Positions 52,723-60,726 of a stretch of 64,000 bases of DNA are shown one piece after another. The position numbers were made by a program, and so were the translations under genes. Origin of the DNA: Opitutaceae bacterium (GTDB taxonomy: Bacteria; Verrucomicrobiota; Verrucomicrobiia; Opitutales; Opitutaceae); assembly GCA_019455245.1 (NCBI GenBank), contig JACFMR010000001.1:62001-126000 (forward strand), written 5' to 3'. Each line of letters opens with the position of its first letter. The first letter of the stretch is position 1. The notes below the pieces were generated by a model. That model was not told the origin of the DNA. It was given only the letters and a program-made list of their open reading frames with translations, and did not search any database.

Positions 52723-52980
52723 ATGCAAGCCATCACTTACACCGCTGCCCGTGAGAACCTCGCCTCCACCATGGACCGGGTTTGTCGCGATCGTGCGCCC
52801 ATGATCATCACCCGAAACCGCGAGCAGGCGGTCGTGATGCTCTCGCTGGCGGAGTTCGAGGCGCTGGAGGAAACGGCGCACCTGCTGCGTTCTCCGGCCA
52901 ATGCCCGGCGTCTGATCGCCTCGATTTCGACTTTGGAAGCGGGGAGGGGGAAGGTCCGCAAAGTGGATTTGGAATCATGA
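52723..52980 (+). CDS. Phd/YefM-family antitoxin
   Basis: The protein is 85 residues. YefM-type features are MQAITYTAARENLASTMDRV, PMIITRNREQAVVMLSLAEF and EALEETAHLLRSPANARRLI, matching the DNA-binding N-terminus and the toxin-wrapping C-terminus. It should neutralise the adjacent YoeB-type toxin and repress the operon. Its stop overlaps the toxin start (ATGA). Confidence 0.94.
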   Translation: MQAITYTAARENLASTMDRVCRDRAPMIITRNREQAVVMLSLAEFEALEETAHLLRSPANARRLIASISTLEAGRGKVRKVDLES

Positions 52981-53237
52981 AGCTCGTTTTCTCGCCGCAG
53001 GCCTGGGAGGACTACCAGCACTGGGTTGCGACTGATCGACAGGTCCTGAAGCGGGTCAATATGCTCATCAAGGACACGCTTCGAAATCCGACCGAGGGCA
53101 TCGGCAAGCCGGAGGCGCTGCGCCATGCGCTTGCCGGTTACTGGTCGCGCCGAATCACGGACGAGCATCGGTTCGTCTACCGGGTGGTGGACGATGAACT
53201 GCGCATCGCCCAGCTGCGCTACCATTACGAAAAGTAA
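52977..53237 (+). CDS. YoeB/Txe-family mRNA interferase toxin
   Basis: The protein is 86 residues from ATG 52977. It contains LVFSPQAWEDYQHWVATDRQ, KRVNMLIKDTLRNPTEGIGK, PEALRHALAGYWSRRITDEH and the C-terminal YHYEK. The Glu, Arg and late His of the RelE/YoeB active site are all present, so it is probably functional. YoeB cleaves mRNA on the ribosome. Longer in-frame upstream starts overlap the antitoxin and are rejected. Confidence 0.94.
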   Translation: MKLVFSPQAWEDYQHWVATDRQVLKRVNMLIKDTLRNPTEGIGKPEALRHALAGYWSRRITDEHRFVYRVVDDELRIAQLRYHYEK

Positions 53238-53335
53238 CAGGAAACGAACCCAGCCTTTGCCCCGATGATTGCCCCGGAAATTCTCATTCCACGACCCCAA
53301 CACCTGCCGAATGCCACCATGCGGGAGGCGCAACG

Positions 53336-54265
53336 ATGACCCTGCGCGTGCTGGCGTGGTTGACCAACGGGTTTCCTGTCTGGGTGTTCACCGGCGGCGT
53401 GCTGGCCTTGTTTTATCCGGATTGGTTCACCTGGTTCAGCGGCCCGTGGATTGTCTGGGGGCTGGCGGTGATCATGCTGGGGATGGGGATCACGCTCACG
53501 GTGGACGATTTCAAACGCGTGCTGGTGCTGCCGCGGCCGGTGGCGCTGGGGTTTCTCGCGCAGTTTCTGATCATGCCCTTTCTCGGTTGGTCCATCGGCC
53601 GGATGCTGCAACTGGATACGCCGCTGGCCGTGGGGTTGATTTTGGTCTCCTGCTGTCCCGGTGGCACGGCTTCGAATGTCGTCGCCTATCTGGCCCGCGC
53701 CAATGTCGCGCTGTCGGTGGTCATGACGATGTGCTCGACCTTCGGGGCGGTGATGATGACGCCGTTGCTGACGAAGTTCTATGCCGGCACCATCGTGCGG
53801 GTTGATGCGTGGGGCCTGTTCTTGAGCACCTTCCAGGTGGTGGTGGGTCCGGTGGTGCTCGGACTGGTGCTGAACCGGCTGGCACCACGGTTGGTGGCGT
53901 GGACGTTGCCGGCGGCGCCGTTGCTTTCGGTCGTCACGATCACGCTGATCTGTGCGAGCATCATCGGGCAGAGTGCGGAAGCGGTGAAGGCGAGCGCGGG
54001 CGCGCTGCTGCTCGGGGTGTTTCTGCTGCACACGGGCGGGTTTGCCTTCGGCTATCTGGCCGCGCGGATTTTCGGCTACGACAAGATCATTGCCCGGACG
54101 GTGTCGATTGAGGTGGGCATGCAGAACTCCGGCCTGGGCGTGGTGTTGGCGCGGCGGCATTTTGTGGATCCGCTGACGGCGGTGCCCTGCGCGATCTCGA
54201 GCGTTTTTCACTCGGTTATCGGGAGCGTGCTGGCGGGGTATTGGCGGGTGCGCGACAGGAAGTGA
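53336..54265 (+). CDS. Bile acid:sodium symporter (BASS)-family transporter
   Basis: The protein is 309 residues with about nine or ten hydrophobic segments. Family marks are IMLGMGITLTVDDFKRVL, LGFLAQFLIMPFLGW, LILVSCCPGGTASNVVAYLA and VSIEVGMQNSGLGVVLARRH. Members import organic anions, pantoate or sulfonates with Na+; the substrate is unknown here. It stands alone after the toxin-antitoxin pair. Confidence 0.93.
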   Translation: MTLRVLAWLTNGFPVWVFTGGVLALFYPDWFTWFSGPWIVWGLAVIMLGMGITLTVDDFKRVLVLPRPVALGFLAQFLIMPFLGWSIGRMLQLDTPLAVGLILVSCCPGGTASNVVAYLARANVALSVVMTMCSTFGAVMMTPLLTKFYAGTIVRVDAWGLFLSTFQVVVGPVVLGLVLNRLAPRLVAWTLPAAPLLSVVTITLICASIIGQSAEAVKASAGALLLGVFLLHTGGFAFGYLAARIFGYDKIIARTVSIEVGMQNSGLGVVLARRHFVDPLTAVPCAISSVFHSVIGSVLAGYWRVRDRK

Positions 54266-54299
54266 TTGTCGGCCCGCAGTCACCGGCTAGTGTGTCGCC

Positions 54300-54677
54300 A
54301 TGCAACGTCCCCTGACCGACAAGACCGCGACGCTGGCCACGCTGAAAACGAAGGTGCTCGCCTTTGCCCGGGAACGCGACTGGGAGCAGTTTCACGCGCC
54401 GAAGAATCTCAGCATGGCGCTGGCTGCGGAGGCCGGCGAGCTGATGGAACATTTTCTCTGGGGCACGCCGGAGGCGTCACGCACGCAGCTGCGCGACCGG
54501 AAGCTGAGGGGCAAGGTGGAGGAGGAACTGGCCGACGTGGTGATCTACGCCCTCGAATTCGCCAACATGACCGGGATCGACTTGGCCGCGGCGATCGAGT
54601 CGAAGATGGCCGCCAACGCAAAAAAGTATCCGGTGGAGAAAGCCCGTGGCCGCTCGGTCAAATACACCGAGCTCTGA
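54300..54677 (+). CDS. MazG-like nucleotide pyrophosphohydrolase
   Basis: The protein is 125 residues. All-alpha NTP pyrophosphatase motifs are MALAAEAGELMEHFLW and KVEEELADVVIYALEF, which supply the Glu and Asp for Mg2+. A late Lys/Tyr segment (AANAKKYPVEKARGRSVKY) resembles dCTP pyrophosphatase (RS21-C6/DCTPP1) proteins. It probably hydrolyses non-canonical dNTPs. A copy of the dispersed repeat follows 17 bases after the stop. Confidence 0.9.
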   Translation: MQRPLTDKTATLATLKTKVLAFARERDWEQFHAPKNLSMALAAEAGELMEHFLWGTPEASRTQLRDRKLRGKVEEELADVVIYALEFANMTGIDLAAAIESKMAANAKKYPVEKARGRSVKYTEL

Positions 54678-54694
54678 AACGCGGTAAGTCGAAC

Positions 54695-54726
54695 TGTAGC
54701 GGCGTTGGAGCGCAGCGACAACGTGG
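54695..54726 (+). repeat. Dispersed intergenic repeat, copy 3
   Basis: This is an uninterrupted 32-base copy beginning TGTAGCGGCG, with the core TTGGAGCGCAGCGACAA and ending CGTGG. It lies in the gap between two convergent genes, as copy 2 does. Confidence 0.78.
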
Positions 54727-54761
54727 CGTTGCGCGGCCACGGCATCGTCTCGAACCCGCCT

Positions 54762-54983
54762 TCAGTTCTGCCCGTAGCAGGCGCACTGGCCGCCGCAGGG
54801 GGCGGGTGGCGGCGCGGCTTTTTGCGCGATGATGCCGTAGCCGCCGCTGATGATGCGCTGCACCGGTTCGCCGGTTTCGGGGTGCTTGGTTAACGGCGCT
54901 TCCTGCATGGATTGCTGGACCTCGAAACGGCGGGGCTTCTGTCCGGGTTTGGTCGGGATGGTTTCGTAAACGTAGGTCGTCAT
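54762..54983 (-). CDS. FmdB-like small protein lacking the zinc-ribbon cysteines
   Basis: The protein is 73 residues. The layout follows FmdB putative regulators: MTTYVYETIP at the start, RRFEVQQSMQEAPLTKHPET and GEPVQRIISGGYGII. The usual CxxC pairs are replaced by TKPGQ and HPETG. The C-terminus is instead a Cys tail, PCGGQCACYGQN. Family function is unknown; most members bind zinc. Start ATG 54983 is chosen by alignment. Confidence 0.75.
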   Translation of the reverse strand: MTTYVYETIPTKPGQKPRRFEVQQSMQEAPLTKHPETGEPVQRIISGGYGIIAQKAAPPPAPCGGQCACYGQN

Positions 54984-55030
54984 GGTGAAGCGAAGATAAG
55001 CATTTCGGTCCCTTTTCAAGTCACTCGCCA

Positions 55031-55561
55031 TCAGGTTCCGGCGGGCCGAAAGACTTTCATCTTGGCCGGATCGGTTTCAAGCCGCGGGCCGCCGATGAGA
55101 TCGATGCAGTAGGGGATGGCGGGGAAAACGGCCTCGAGGTTTTCGCGGATGGCCTTGGGGCGACCGGGCAGGTTCACGATCAGGCAGCGACCACGCACGC
55201 CGGCGGTCTGCCGCGACAAAATCGCGGTCGGCACGTAGCGCAGGGATACGCTGCGCATCTGCTCGCCGAAGCCGGGCAGCAGCTTGTCGCAGACGGCAAC
55301 GGTTGCCTCGGGCGTGACGTCGCGCGGCGCCGGGCCGGTGCCGCCGGTGGTCACGATCAGGCAGCAGCCGGATTCGTCGGCCATGCGTTTGAGCTCGGTT
55401 TCGATCACGACGCGCTCGTCGGGCACGATCTTGTAGTCGGTGACAAAGGGCGTGGTCAGCCACTCGCGCAAGAGCGCAACGCAGGCCTGTCCGGGTGTGT
55501 CCTCGTAGACGCCCGCGCTGGCCCGGTCGGAGATGTTCAGGACGCCGATGGTGGCTTGCAT
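55031..55561 (-). CDS. mogA: Molybdopterin adenylyltransferase (MogA/MoaB family)
   Basis: The protein is 176 residues from ATG 55561. Features are IGVLNISDRASAGVYEDTPG, the nucleotide loop TTGGTGPAPRDVTPEA, and VNLPGRPKAIRENLEAVFP near the end. It adenylates molybdopterin before Mo insertion. Its first 25 bases overlap the end of gluQ. No other molybdenum cofactor gene lies in the window. Confidence 0.92.
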   Translation of the reverse strand: MQATIGVLNISDRASAGVYEDTPGQACVALLREWLTTPFVTDYKIVPDERVVIETELKRMADESGCCLIVTTGGTGPAPRDVTPEATVAVCDKLLPGFGEQMRSVSLRYVPTAILSRQTAGVRGRCLIVNLPGRPKAIRENLEAVFPAIPYCIDLIGGPRLETDPAKMKVFRPAGT

Positions 55562-56394
55562 GTTGCGGGGGCAAACTTGCGCAGGATTTCCGCCGGTGTC
55601 ACGCCTTGGGCGCGCAGCGCGCGCAGGCTGAGGGCATCGTGCCGTTTGGCGAGGCGGCGGCCTTCGGCGTCGCACATGAGATCGCAGTGATAATAAGCCG
55701 GTGCGGTGGCGCTGAGCGCACGAAACAGCAGCAACTGCCGGAAGGTTGAGCGGATGAGATCGGCGCCGCGCACGACCTCGGTGATGCCCATCGCGATGTC
55801 GTCCACGACGCAGGCGAGCTGGTAACTGGGCAGGTCGTCCTTGCGCCAGACGAGGAAGTCGCCGAATTCGCGGCCGGCCACGGCGGACTGCGGCCCGGCG
55901 GCGCCGTCGGTGAACGCGATGGTTTCGCCATCGGGCACGCGGAAGCGCCAGTTGGTGGAAATCACCGCATCCAAGGGAGGCTGCGGGGCGTCCGCCGGCG
56001 GGCGGAATTCTCGCGGATAAACCGGCTCGTCGTCATCCTCGTGCGGTGCGCCGGCGGCCTCACGCACGTCGCGGCGGGAGCGGTTGCAGGGGAAGATGAG
56101 TCCGGCGGCATGGAGCGCTTCCAGCGCGCGACGGTAGTGCGGCAGGCGTTGGCTTTGCACGATGACGGGGACCTCCCAGTGCAGGCCGAGCCAGTTAAGG
56201 TCCTCGAGAGCGGCCGCGGCAAATTCGGGCGTGCAGCGGTCGCGGTCGAGATCGTCCATGCGCATGAGCAGACGTCCACCGGCCTGACGTGCGCGCTCCG
56301 CGGCGATGCAAAACGTGCGCGCATGCCCCAGATGGAGGTGTCCGGTGGGGGAAGGCGCGAGGCGGCCGCGATAGCTCAAGTTATGATCAACCAC
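55537..56394 (-). CDS. gluQ: Glutamyl-Q tRNA(Asp) synthetase
   Basis: The protein is 285 residues, the short GluRS-like form without an anticodon-binding domain. It has YRGRLAPSPTGHLHLGHART (HIGH-type motif), LLMRMDDLDRDRCTPEFA, VVDDIAMGITEVVRGADLI and RRLAKRHDALSLRALR in place of KMSKS. It glutamylates queuosine on tRNA-Asp. The start shown, GTG 56394, lies inside a palindromic repeat; a TTG at 56379 (LSYRGRLAP) is an alternative. Confidence 0.92.
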   Translation of the reverse strand: MVDHNLSYRGRLAPSPTGHLHLGHARTFCIAAERARQAGGRLLMRMDDLDRDRCTPEFAAAALEDLNWLGLHWEVPVIVQSQRLPHYRRALEALHAAGLIFPCNRSRRDVREAAGAPHEDDDEPVYPREFRPPADAPQPPLDAVISTNWRFRVPDGETIAFTDGAAGPQSAVAGREFGDFLVWRKDDLPSYQLACVVDDIAMGITEVVRGADLIRSTFRQLLLFRALSATAPAYYHCDLMCDAEGRRLAKRHDALSLRALRAQGVTPAEILRKFAPATCKPPSAS

Positions 56395-56480
56395 AGATGG
56401 ACGCAGATAAACACAGATAAAACCGGGCGACCAAGGGTATTTTGGGGTTTGATCCGGGTTGATCCGTGTTCATCTGTGGT
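56390..56480. repeat. 91-base palindromic element filling a divergent promoter region
   Basis: The left arm begins ACCACAGATGG (56390) and the right arm ends CATCTGTGGT (56480). The arms match over about 38 bases with roughly 80% identity. The left arm itself repeats with a 10-base period (CACAGATGGA, CGCAGATAAA, CACAGATAAA). The element covers the whole gap between gluQ and the LOG-family gene. A similar sequence is, as far as I recall, dispersed in many bacterial genomes. Confidence 0.85.
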
Positions 56481-56484
56481 GCCA

Positions 56485-57063
56485 ATGAAGCTCCTCTGCG
56501 TCTACTGCTCATCGAGTGACCGGATTGATCCGAAGTATGCGGTCATGGCGGAAGAATTGGGGCGGGCCATGGTGCCGCGGGGCTGGGGGCTGGTTTATGG
56601 CGGCGGCAAAACCGGGCTGATGGGCGCGGTGGCGCGTGGTACGAAGGCGGCTGGCGGCCGCGTGGTGGGCGTGATCCCGGAGTTCATGAAGGCGCGCGAG
56701 CTGGCCTTCGACCAAGCGGACGAGCTGGTCACCGTGGTGACCATGCGTGAGCGCAAGCTGTTGATGGAGGCGCGGGCGGATGCGTTCGTCACGCTGCCCG
56801 GCGGCTGGGGTACGCTGGAGGAAATCATGGAAATCCTCACGCTGCGGCAGCTCGACGTGGTGAAGAAGCCCTGTGTGTTTTTGAATCAGGATGGGTTTTA
56901 CGACGACCTGCTGCGGTTGTTTGAACGGATGATGGCCGAACGTTTTTTCAAGCCGTCCAACATGGACCTGTTTCGCGTGGCGACGACGGTCGAGGGCGTC
57001 TTTGCTGAGATCGAGAACGGCCGCTCGGCCCGGGCCGATGTAAAGTGGTTCGAAACCCGATGA
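56485..57063 (+). CDS. LOG-family (TIGR00730) Rossmann-fold protein
   Basis: The protein is 192 residues from ATG 56485, 4 bases after the palindromic element. Motifs are LLCVYCSSSDRIDPKY, LVYGGGKTGLMGAVARGTKA, GRVVGVIPEFMKARE, MRERKLLMEARADAFVTLPG and GGWGTLEEIMEILTLRQL. Members hydrolyse cytokinin-type nucleotide 5'-monophosphates to free base and ribose phosphate. It overlaps the following NUDIX gene by 4 bases. Confidence 0.93.
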   Translation: MKLLCVYCSSSDRIDPKYAVMAEELGRAMVPRGWGLVYGGGKTGLMGAVARGTKAAGGRVVGVIPEFMKARELAFDQADELVTVVTMRERKLLMEARADAFVTLPGGWGTLEEIMEILTLRQLDVVKKPCVFLNQDGFYDDLLRLFERMMAERFFKPSNMDLFRVATTVEGVFAEIENGRSARADVKWFETR

Positions 57064-57644
57064 GTCCCGGCGCGCCGAATCCCAGGGGCCTGGTCGCACT
57101 TATGGAATTGTTGCGCACGCACGCGGGCCGTGAACTCGCTCCGCACGAGGCGGCGATGACGGCGGCGACGATCGAGTTTGTGGAGCAACATCCGGATTGC
57201 CTGTGGCGTTCGCAATTGCGCGGCCACCTGACCGGCTCGGCCTGGGTGGTGGATGCGGCGCGCCGGCGCACGCTGCTCACGCATCACCGCAAACTCGACA
57301 AATGGCTGCAGCTGGGCGGCCACGCCGATGGGGATCCGGATTTGCCGGCGGTGGCGTTGCGCGAGGCCGCTGAGGAGAGCGGGCTGACCCGGTTGCGATT
57401 GGTGGACCGCGCCATTTTTGACCTCGACCGGCACTGGATACCGGCGCGCAAGGACGTGCCGGCGCACTGGCACTTTGACCTGCGGTTCATGATCGAAGCC
57501 GATCCGGACGAGCCGCTGACGGTAACGGATGAATCGCACGATTTGGCTTGGGTGGAGCTGGAGCGGGTGAGTGCGCTCAACCCCGAAGAGTCGATGCTGC
57601 GGATGGTGCGCAAGACGCCGGCTGATCATGCAGGCATGAGCTGA
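57060..57644 (+). CDS. NUDIX hydrolase
   Basis: The protein is 194 residues from ATG 57060, which overlaps the LOG stop (ATGA). It has HLTGSAWVVDAARRRTLLTH, HHRKLDKWLQLGGHADGDPD and the box core AVALREAAEESGLTRL. The first Glu of the classic Nudix box is replaced by Pro, but REXXEEXG is intact. Coupling to a nucleotide-monophosphate hydrolase suggests nucleotide salvage or cleaning (inference). Confidence 0.88.
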   Translation: MSPGAPNPRGLVALMELLRTHAGRELAPHEAAMTAATIEFVEQHPDCLWRSQLRGHLTGSAWVVDAARRRTLLTHHRKLDKWLQLGGHADGDPDLPAVALREAAEESGLTRLRLVDRAIFDLDRHWIPARKDVPAHWHFDLRFMIEADPDEPLTVTDESHDLAWVELERVSALNPEESMLRMVRKTPADHAGMS

Positions 57645-57728
57645 AAAGCATGTTGCGGGCAACGCGTCCCACCACAGCCAAGTGGTGCGGCTTGTACTGA
57701 AAACGCCGTTTGGGGCGCGTCGGCAATC

Positions 57729-59066
57729 CTAGGCTTTTCGGCCCAGTAGTCGGGCGAGGTTGATTGGGCGGCCGGTTTTGACCGACCGCCACACGGCTTC
57801 GCCGACGGCCACGGCCTGGGCGCCGGCCTCGCTGTCGGCGATGAGCTGCAATTTGCGCGACTCCGCGGATTGCCGTCCGAAGAGGTCGTGTTGGATGGCG
57901 AAATCAGCGCCGCCGTGGCCGCCGGCAGCGGCGTTGACCTTTATGACCTGTTTGCCGCCGAACAGCGGATAGAGGGTGATGGTGCCGCCGTCTTCCGCAG
58001 GATTGGTTTTGCCGGTGGGATCGGGGTCGGTGCGGTGTACGACTTCAAGCCGGGCCTTGGTGCCGTTGAGGCCGAGAATGTAGCCCTCCCATGGGGTGCA
58101 GAAATTGCAGGCGTAGCTCATGGTGGTGCCGGAGAGGTAGCGCACCACCGCGCTGTAACTGTCCTCGATGGCGATGGCATCGTCGTAAATGTAGCGGCGC
58201 TGCTCGGGCGGGTATTGTCGGTCGTAAGGCAGATTGAAGCGTGTGTCCCAGCCCGTGCCGATGGTGTTGCCGGCGGGGTCGAACTTGCCGCGGTAGTGTC
58301 GGCGAAAGACCGGGCAGCGGCGCTTTTCCTCGGTCGGAGACAGTGGTTGGCCCTGGGCATCGCGGGGACGGAGGGCACCATCTTTGCCGAAGTAGTTTAG
58401 CCCACCAAAGGCGAACACCTCGGCGGGCATGTCGCCGAGCCACCAGTTGATCAGATCAAAATGATGGCAACCCTTGCTGATGCTCAGCCCGCCGGAGCGA
58501 TTGCGATCGCTGTTCCAGCGGTAGAAGTAACTCGAGCCGTGCCAGGTATCGAGGTTGTAGGTGAACTCAACGCTGACGATTTTGCCCAGCCGGCCGCTTT
58601 GGATGAGGCGCTTGATCCGGCGGTGCAGCGGGGCGTAGCGGTAATTGTGCGCGACCCGGACCTTGCGGCCGTTGCGAATCTCGGCGGCCTGCACCTGGCG
58701 CACCTGTTGGCAATCGATCACCATCGGTTTCTCGGTGATGACTTCGCAGCCCGCATCTAGTCCGGTCACGATCTGCCGGGCGTGGGTGCCGTCGGGTCCG
58801 GCCACGATGAGGGTTTGCGCTTGGGTATCCCGCACCATGCGCCGAAGGGCCTGGGGTGCGTAACACGGAATCTCCCGGCCGATCTGCCGGTAAAATTCGG
58901 CCACGCGTTCGTTATCGGGATCGACGATGCCGACCAGTTCGGCGTGGCGGTCGAAATTGGGTCCGCCTGCGCGATTCAACCCGAGCAGCGGCAGCGCGTA
59001 TTGATAGATGCCGCGTAAGCTCAGACCGCAGAGGGCGTAGCGGTGCATGGGTTTCATGCCGGTCAA
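57729..59066 (-). CDS. Gfo/Idh/MocA-family oxidoreductase
   Basis: The protein is 445 residues, longer than typical members. It has an N-terminal Rossmann region (about 5-130, ALCGLSLRGIYQYALPLLGL and ELVGIVDPDNERVAEFY), GLDAGCEVITEKPMVIDC with the conserved EKP, and a C-terminal substrate domain (GCHHFDLINWWLGDMPAEVF). The usual GxGxxG near the start reads GLSLRG. It probably oxidises a sugar or sugar acid with NAD(P). It follows the GPH symporter gene by 39 bases and may use its substrate. Confidence 0.92.
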   Translation of the reverse strand: MTGMKPMHRYALCGLSLRGIYQYALPLLGLNRAGGPNFDRHAELVGIVDPDNERVAEFYRQIGREIPCYAPQALRRMVRDTQAQTLIVAGPDGTHARQIVTGLDAGCEVITEKPMVIDCQQVRQVQAAEIRNGRKVRVAHNYRYAPLHRRIKRLIQSGRLGKIVSVEFTYNLDTWHGSSYFYRWNSDRNRSGGLSISKGCHHFDLINWWLGDMPAEVFAFGGLNYFGKDGALRPRDAQGQPLSPTEEKRRCPVFRRHYRGKFDPAGNTIGTGWDTRFNLPYDRQYPPEQRRYIYDDAIAIEDSYSAVVRYLSGTTMSYACNFCTPWEGYILGLNGTKARLEVVHRTDPDPTGKTNPAEDGGTITLYPLFGGKQVIKVNAAAGGHGGADFAIQHDLFGRQSAESRKLQLIADSEAGAQAVAVGEAVWRSVKTGRPINLARLLGRKA

Positions 59067-59105
59067 TTCAAGCCGGAGAACGCGGTGAGCGCAACGCGTG
59101 CCACC

Positions 59106-60599
59106 TTATGGCCGCGGTGCGGATCGGTCTGCGCCGGCCCGCAGTTGGCCGAGCAGGTTTTTGTTGACCGGATAGAGGCGCATCAACAGGAGCGCGCACA
59201 GCGAGACGATGGGGCCGGCGATGAGCGTCGCGCCGCAAAGTTTGCTGACGGTGGCGGCTTCCTGGGTGAGCCCGACCCCGGTGCGAAATCCGATGGCGGT
59301 GAGCACCAGGCCGCTGATCAGCAGGCCGACGGAGATGGCGACCTTCTGGGCGAAGCTGAAAACGGCGGCGTAGGCACCGTCCTTGTTGTGGCCGGTCTTG
59401 AGCTCGTTGATTTCGGCGATGTCGGCCATCATCGAGAGTGTGGTGGGGAACATGATGCCGTTGCCCACCCAGTAACAGCCGTGCAAGGCCACGAAGACGA
59501 TGGTGGCCCAGGGCAGGGTGACGCCGGCCATCGCGAGCGTCTGCTGGGGCGCCACGGTGCCGGTCAGCAGCACGGCGGCGAGGCTGAGCGAACCGGTGAG
59601 GTTGAGCAGCGCGGCAAAATAGACGGCGCCCTTCTTGTCGAGCCGCCGCGTCAGGACGCCGCTGAGGAGCGACCCCAGGCCGAAGCACACCATGCTGCCG
59701 CCGTGCACGATGGTTTTGTGCAGGCCGTCGAACCGCATGAAATGCTCGTAGAGATACATCTGCAGCGAGGCGACCAGCGTGATGCCGATCATCACCACGA
59801 CGGTGAAGGTGAAGACATGACGTGCGTAGAGGTCGGTGAGGATGTCCTTCATGTCGCGAAAGAAATCCAACACGCTGTTCTTGCTCCGTGGCAGGGCGGT
59901 GCTGTCGACGATGTGCCGGCGGGTGTTGAAGGTGACGAACAGGATGCTGACCAGCGAGACCGCGGCGAACGTCAGCCCCATGTTCAGGTAGTTCTGCGGT
60001 ACGGCCGTGGCGCGCAGGGCGGAGTTGTCGGAGAAAAACAGCGTCCAAGCCAATGCGGGGCCGAGCAGGTTGGCCAGCATGTTGAGCGCCGAGCGGATGC
60101 CCTGCAACGTCACCCGGCCGTTGTAGTCGCCGCAGATTTCAAAGCCCAGCGCGACATAGGGGATGAGATAAACGGTGATGGCCGTGCGTTGGAGCAGGTT
60201 GATCACGACCAGCCACCAGAACAGCGCGGCTTGGTGGCCTTGCACGAAGCCGGGCACATACCAGACAAAGACGTAGATCACGGTCACGATCAGACCGCCC
60301 AACAGGATGTAGGGATGCCGCCGGCCGAAGCGGCTGTGCGTGTTGTCGGTGATGTGCCCCATCAGCGGGTCCGAGATGGCGTCCCAAAACACGGCGACGG
60401 CCATGGCGATGCCCGCGAGCTTGGGGCTCAGCCCGAGCGCTTCCGTGTAGAAGAGCATGGCAAACCCCGTGATGGAGTTGTTGATCAGCGAGGTCGCGAT
60501 CTCGCCGGTGGAGTAGCCGAGCATGTGCGAGCGGGGGCAGGCGGCAACGGGGGCAATCATGGGGAGAGGTGGCCCGATTGCACCGACTTGACGCGGCAT
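59106..60599 (-). CDS. GPH-family sugar:cation symporter (MFS, MelB-like)
   Basis: The protein is up to 497 residues with about twelve membrane segments. Signature parts are LGYSTGEIATSLINNSITGF, AVFWDAISDPLMGHITDNTH and SRFGRRHPYILLGGL, typical of glycoside-pentoside-hexuronide symporters. Starts at 60599, 60560 or just before LGYSTGEI are all possible; the first 25 residues are not conserved-looking. With the downstream Gfo/Idh enzyme it probably forms a sugar-uptake and oxidation pair. Confidence 0.93.
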   Translation of the reverse strand: MPRQVGAIGPPLPMIAPVAACPRSHMLGYSTGEIATSLINNSITGFAMLFYTEALGLSPKLAGIAMAVAVFWDAISDPLMGHITDNTHSRFGRRHPYILLGGLIVTVIYVFVWYVPGFVQGHQAALFWWLVVINLLQRTAITVYLIPYVALGFEICGDYNGRVTLQGIRSALNMLANLLGPALAWTLFFSDNSALRATAVPQNYLNMGLTFAAVSLVSILFVTFNTRRHIVDSTALPRSKNSVLDFFRDMKDILTDLYARHVFTFTVVVMIGITLVASLQMYLYEHFMRFDGLHKTIVHGGSMVCFGLGSLLSGVLTRRLDKKGAVYFAALLNLTGSLSLAAVLLTGTVAPQQTLAMAGVTLPWATIVFVALHGCYWVGNGIMFPTTLSMMADIAEINELKTGHNKDGAYAAVFSFAQKVAISVGLLISGLVLTAIGFRTGVGLTQEAATVSKLCGATLIAGPIVSLCALLLMRLYPVNKNLLGQLRAGADRSAPRP

Positions 60600-60726
60600 G
60601 GCAATGTTGCATCGCGCAACGCCGGCGTCCGGACGGATTGTTAGTCGGGGCGCTTATCGCCAGGTGAAGCCGGGTAATCACGCCGGTTTGTGCGCCAGCG
60701 CCGCGCGCCAAGCGTGGAGCATTCCC

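Noticed and set aside
57670..57687. CACCAC/GTGGTG hairpin between the NUDIX gene and the Gfo/Idh gene
   Set aside because: Only 6 bp with no T run on either strand; not listed as a terminator.
59043..60644. 533-codon plus-strand ORF antisense to the GPH symporter
   Set aside because: Composition is low-complexity charged residues with no motif; the minus strand encodes a complete symporter.
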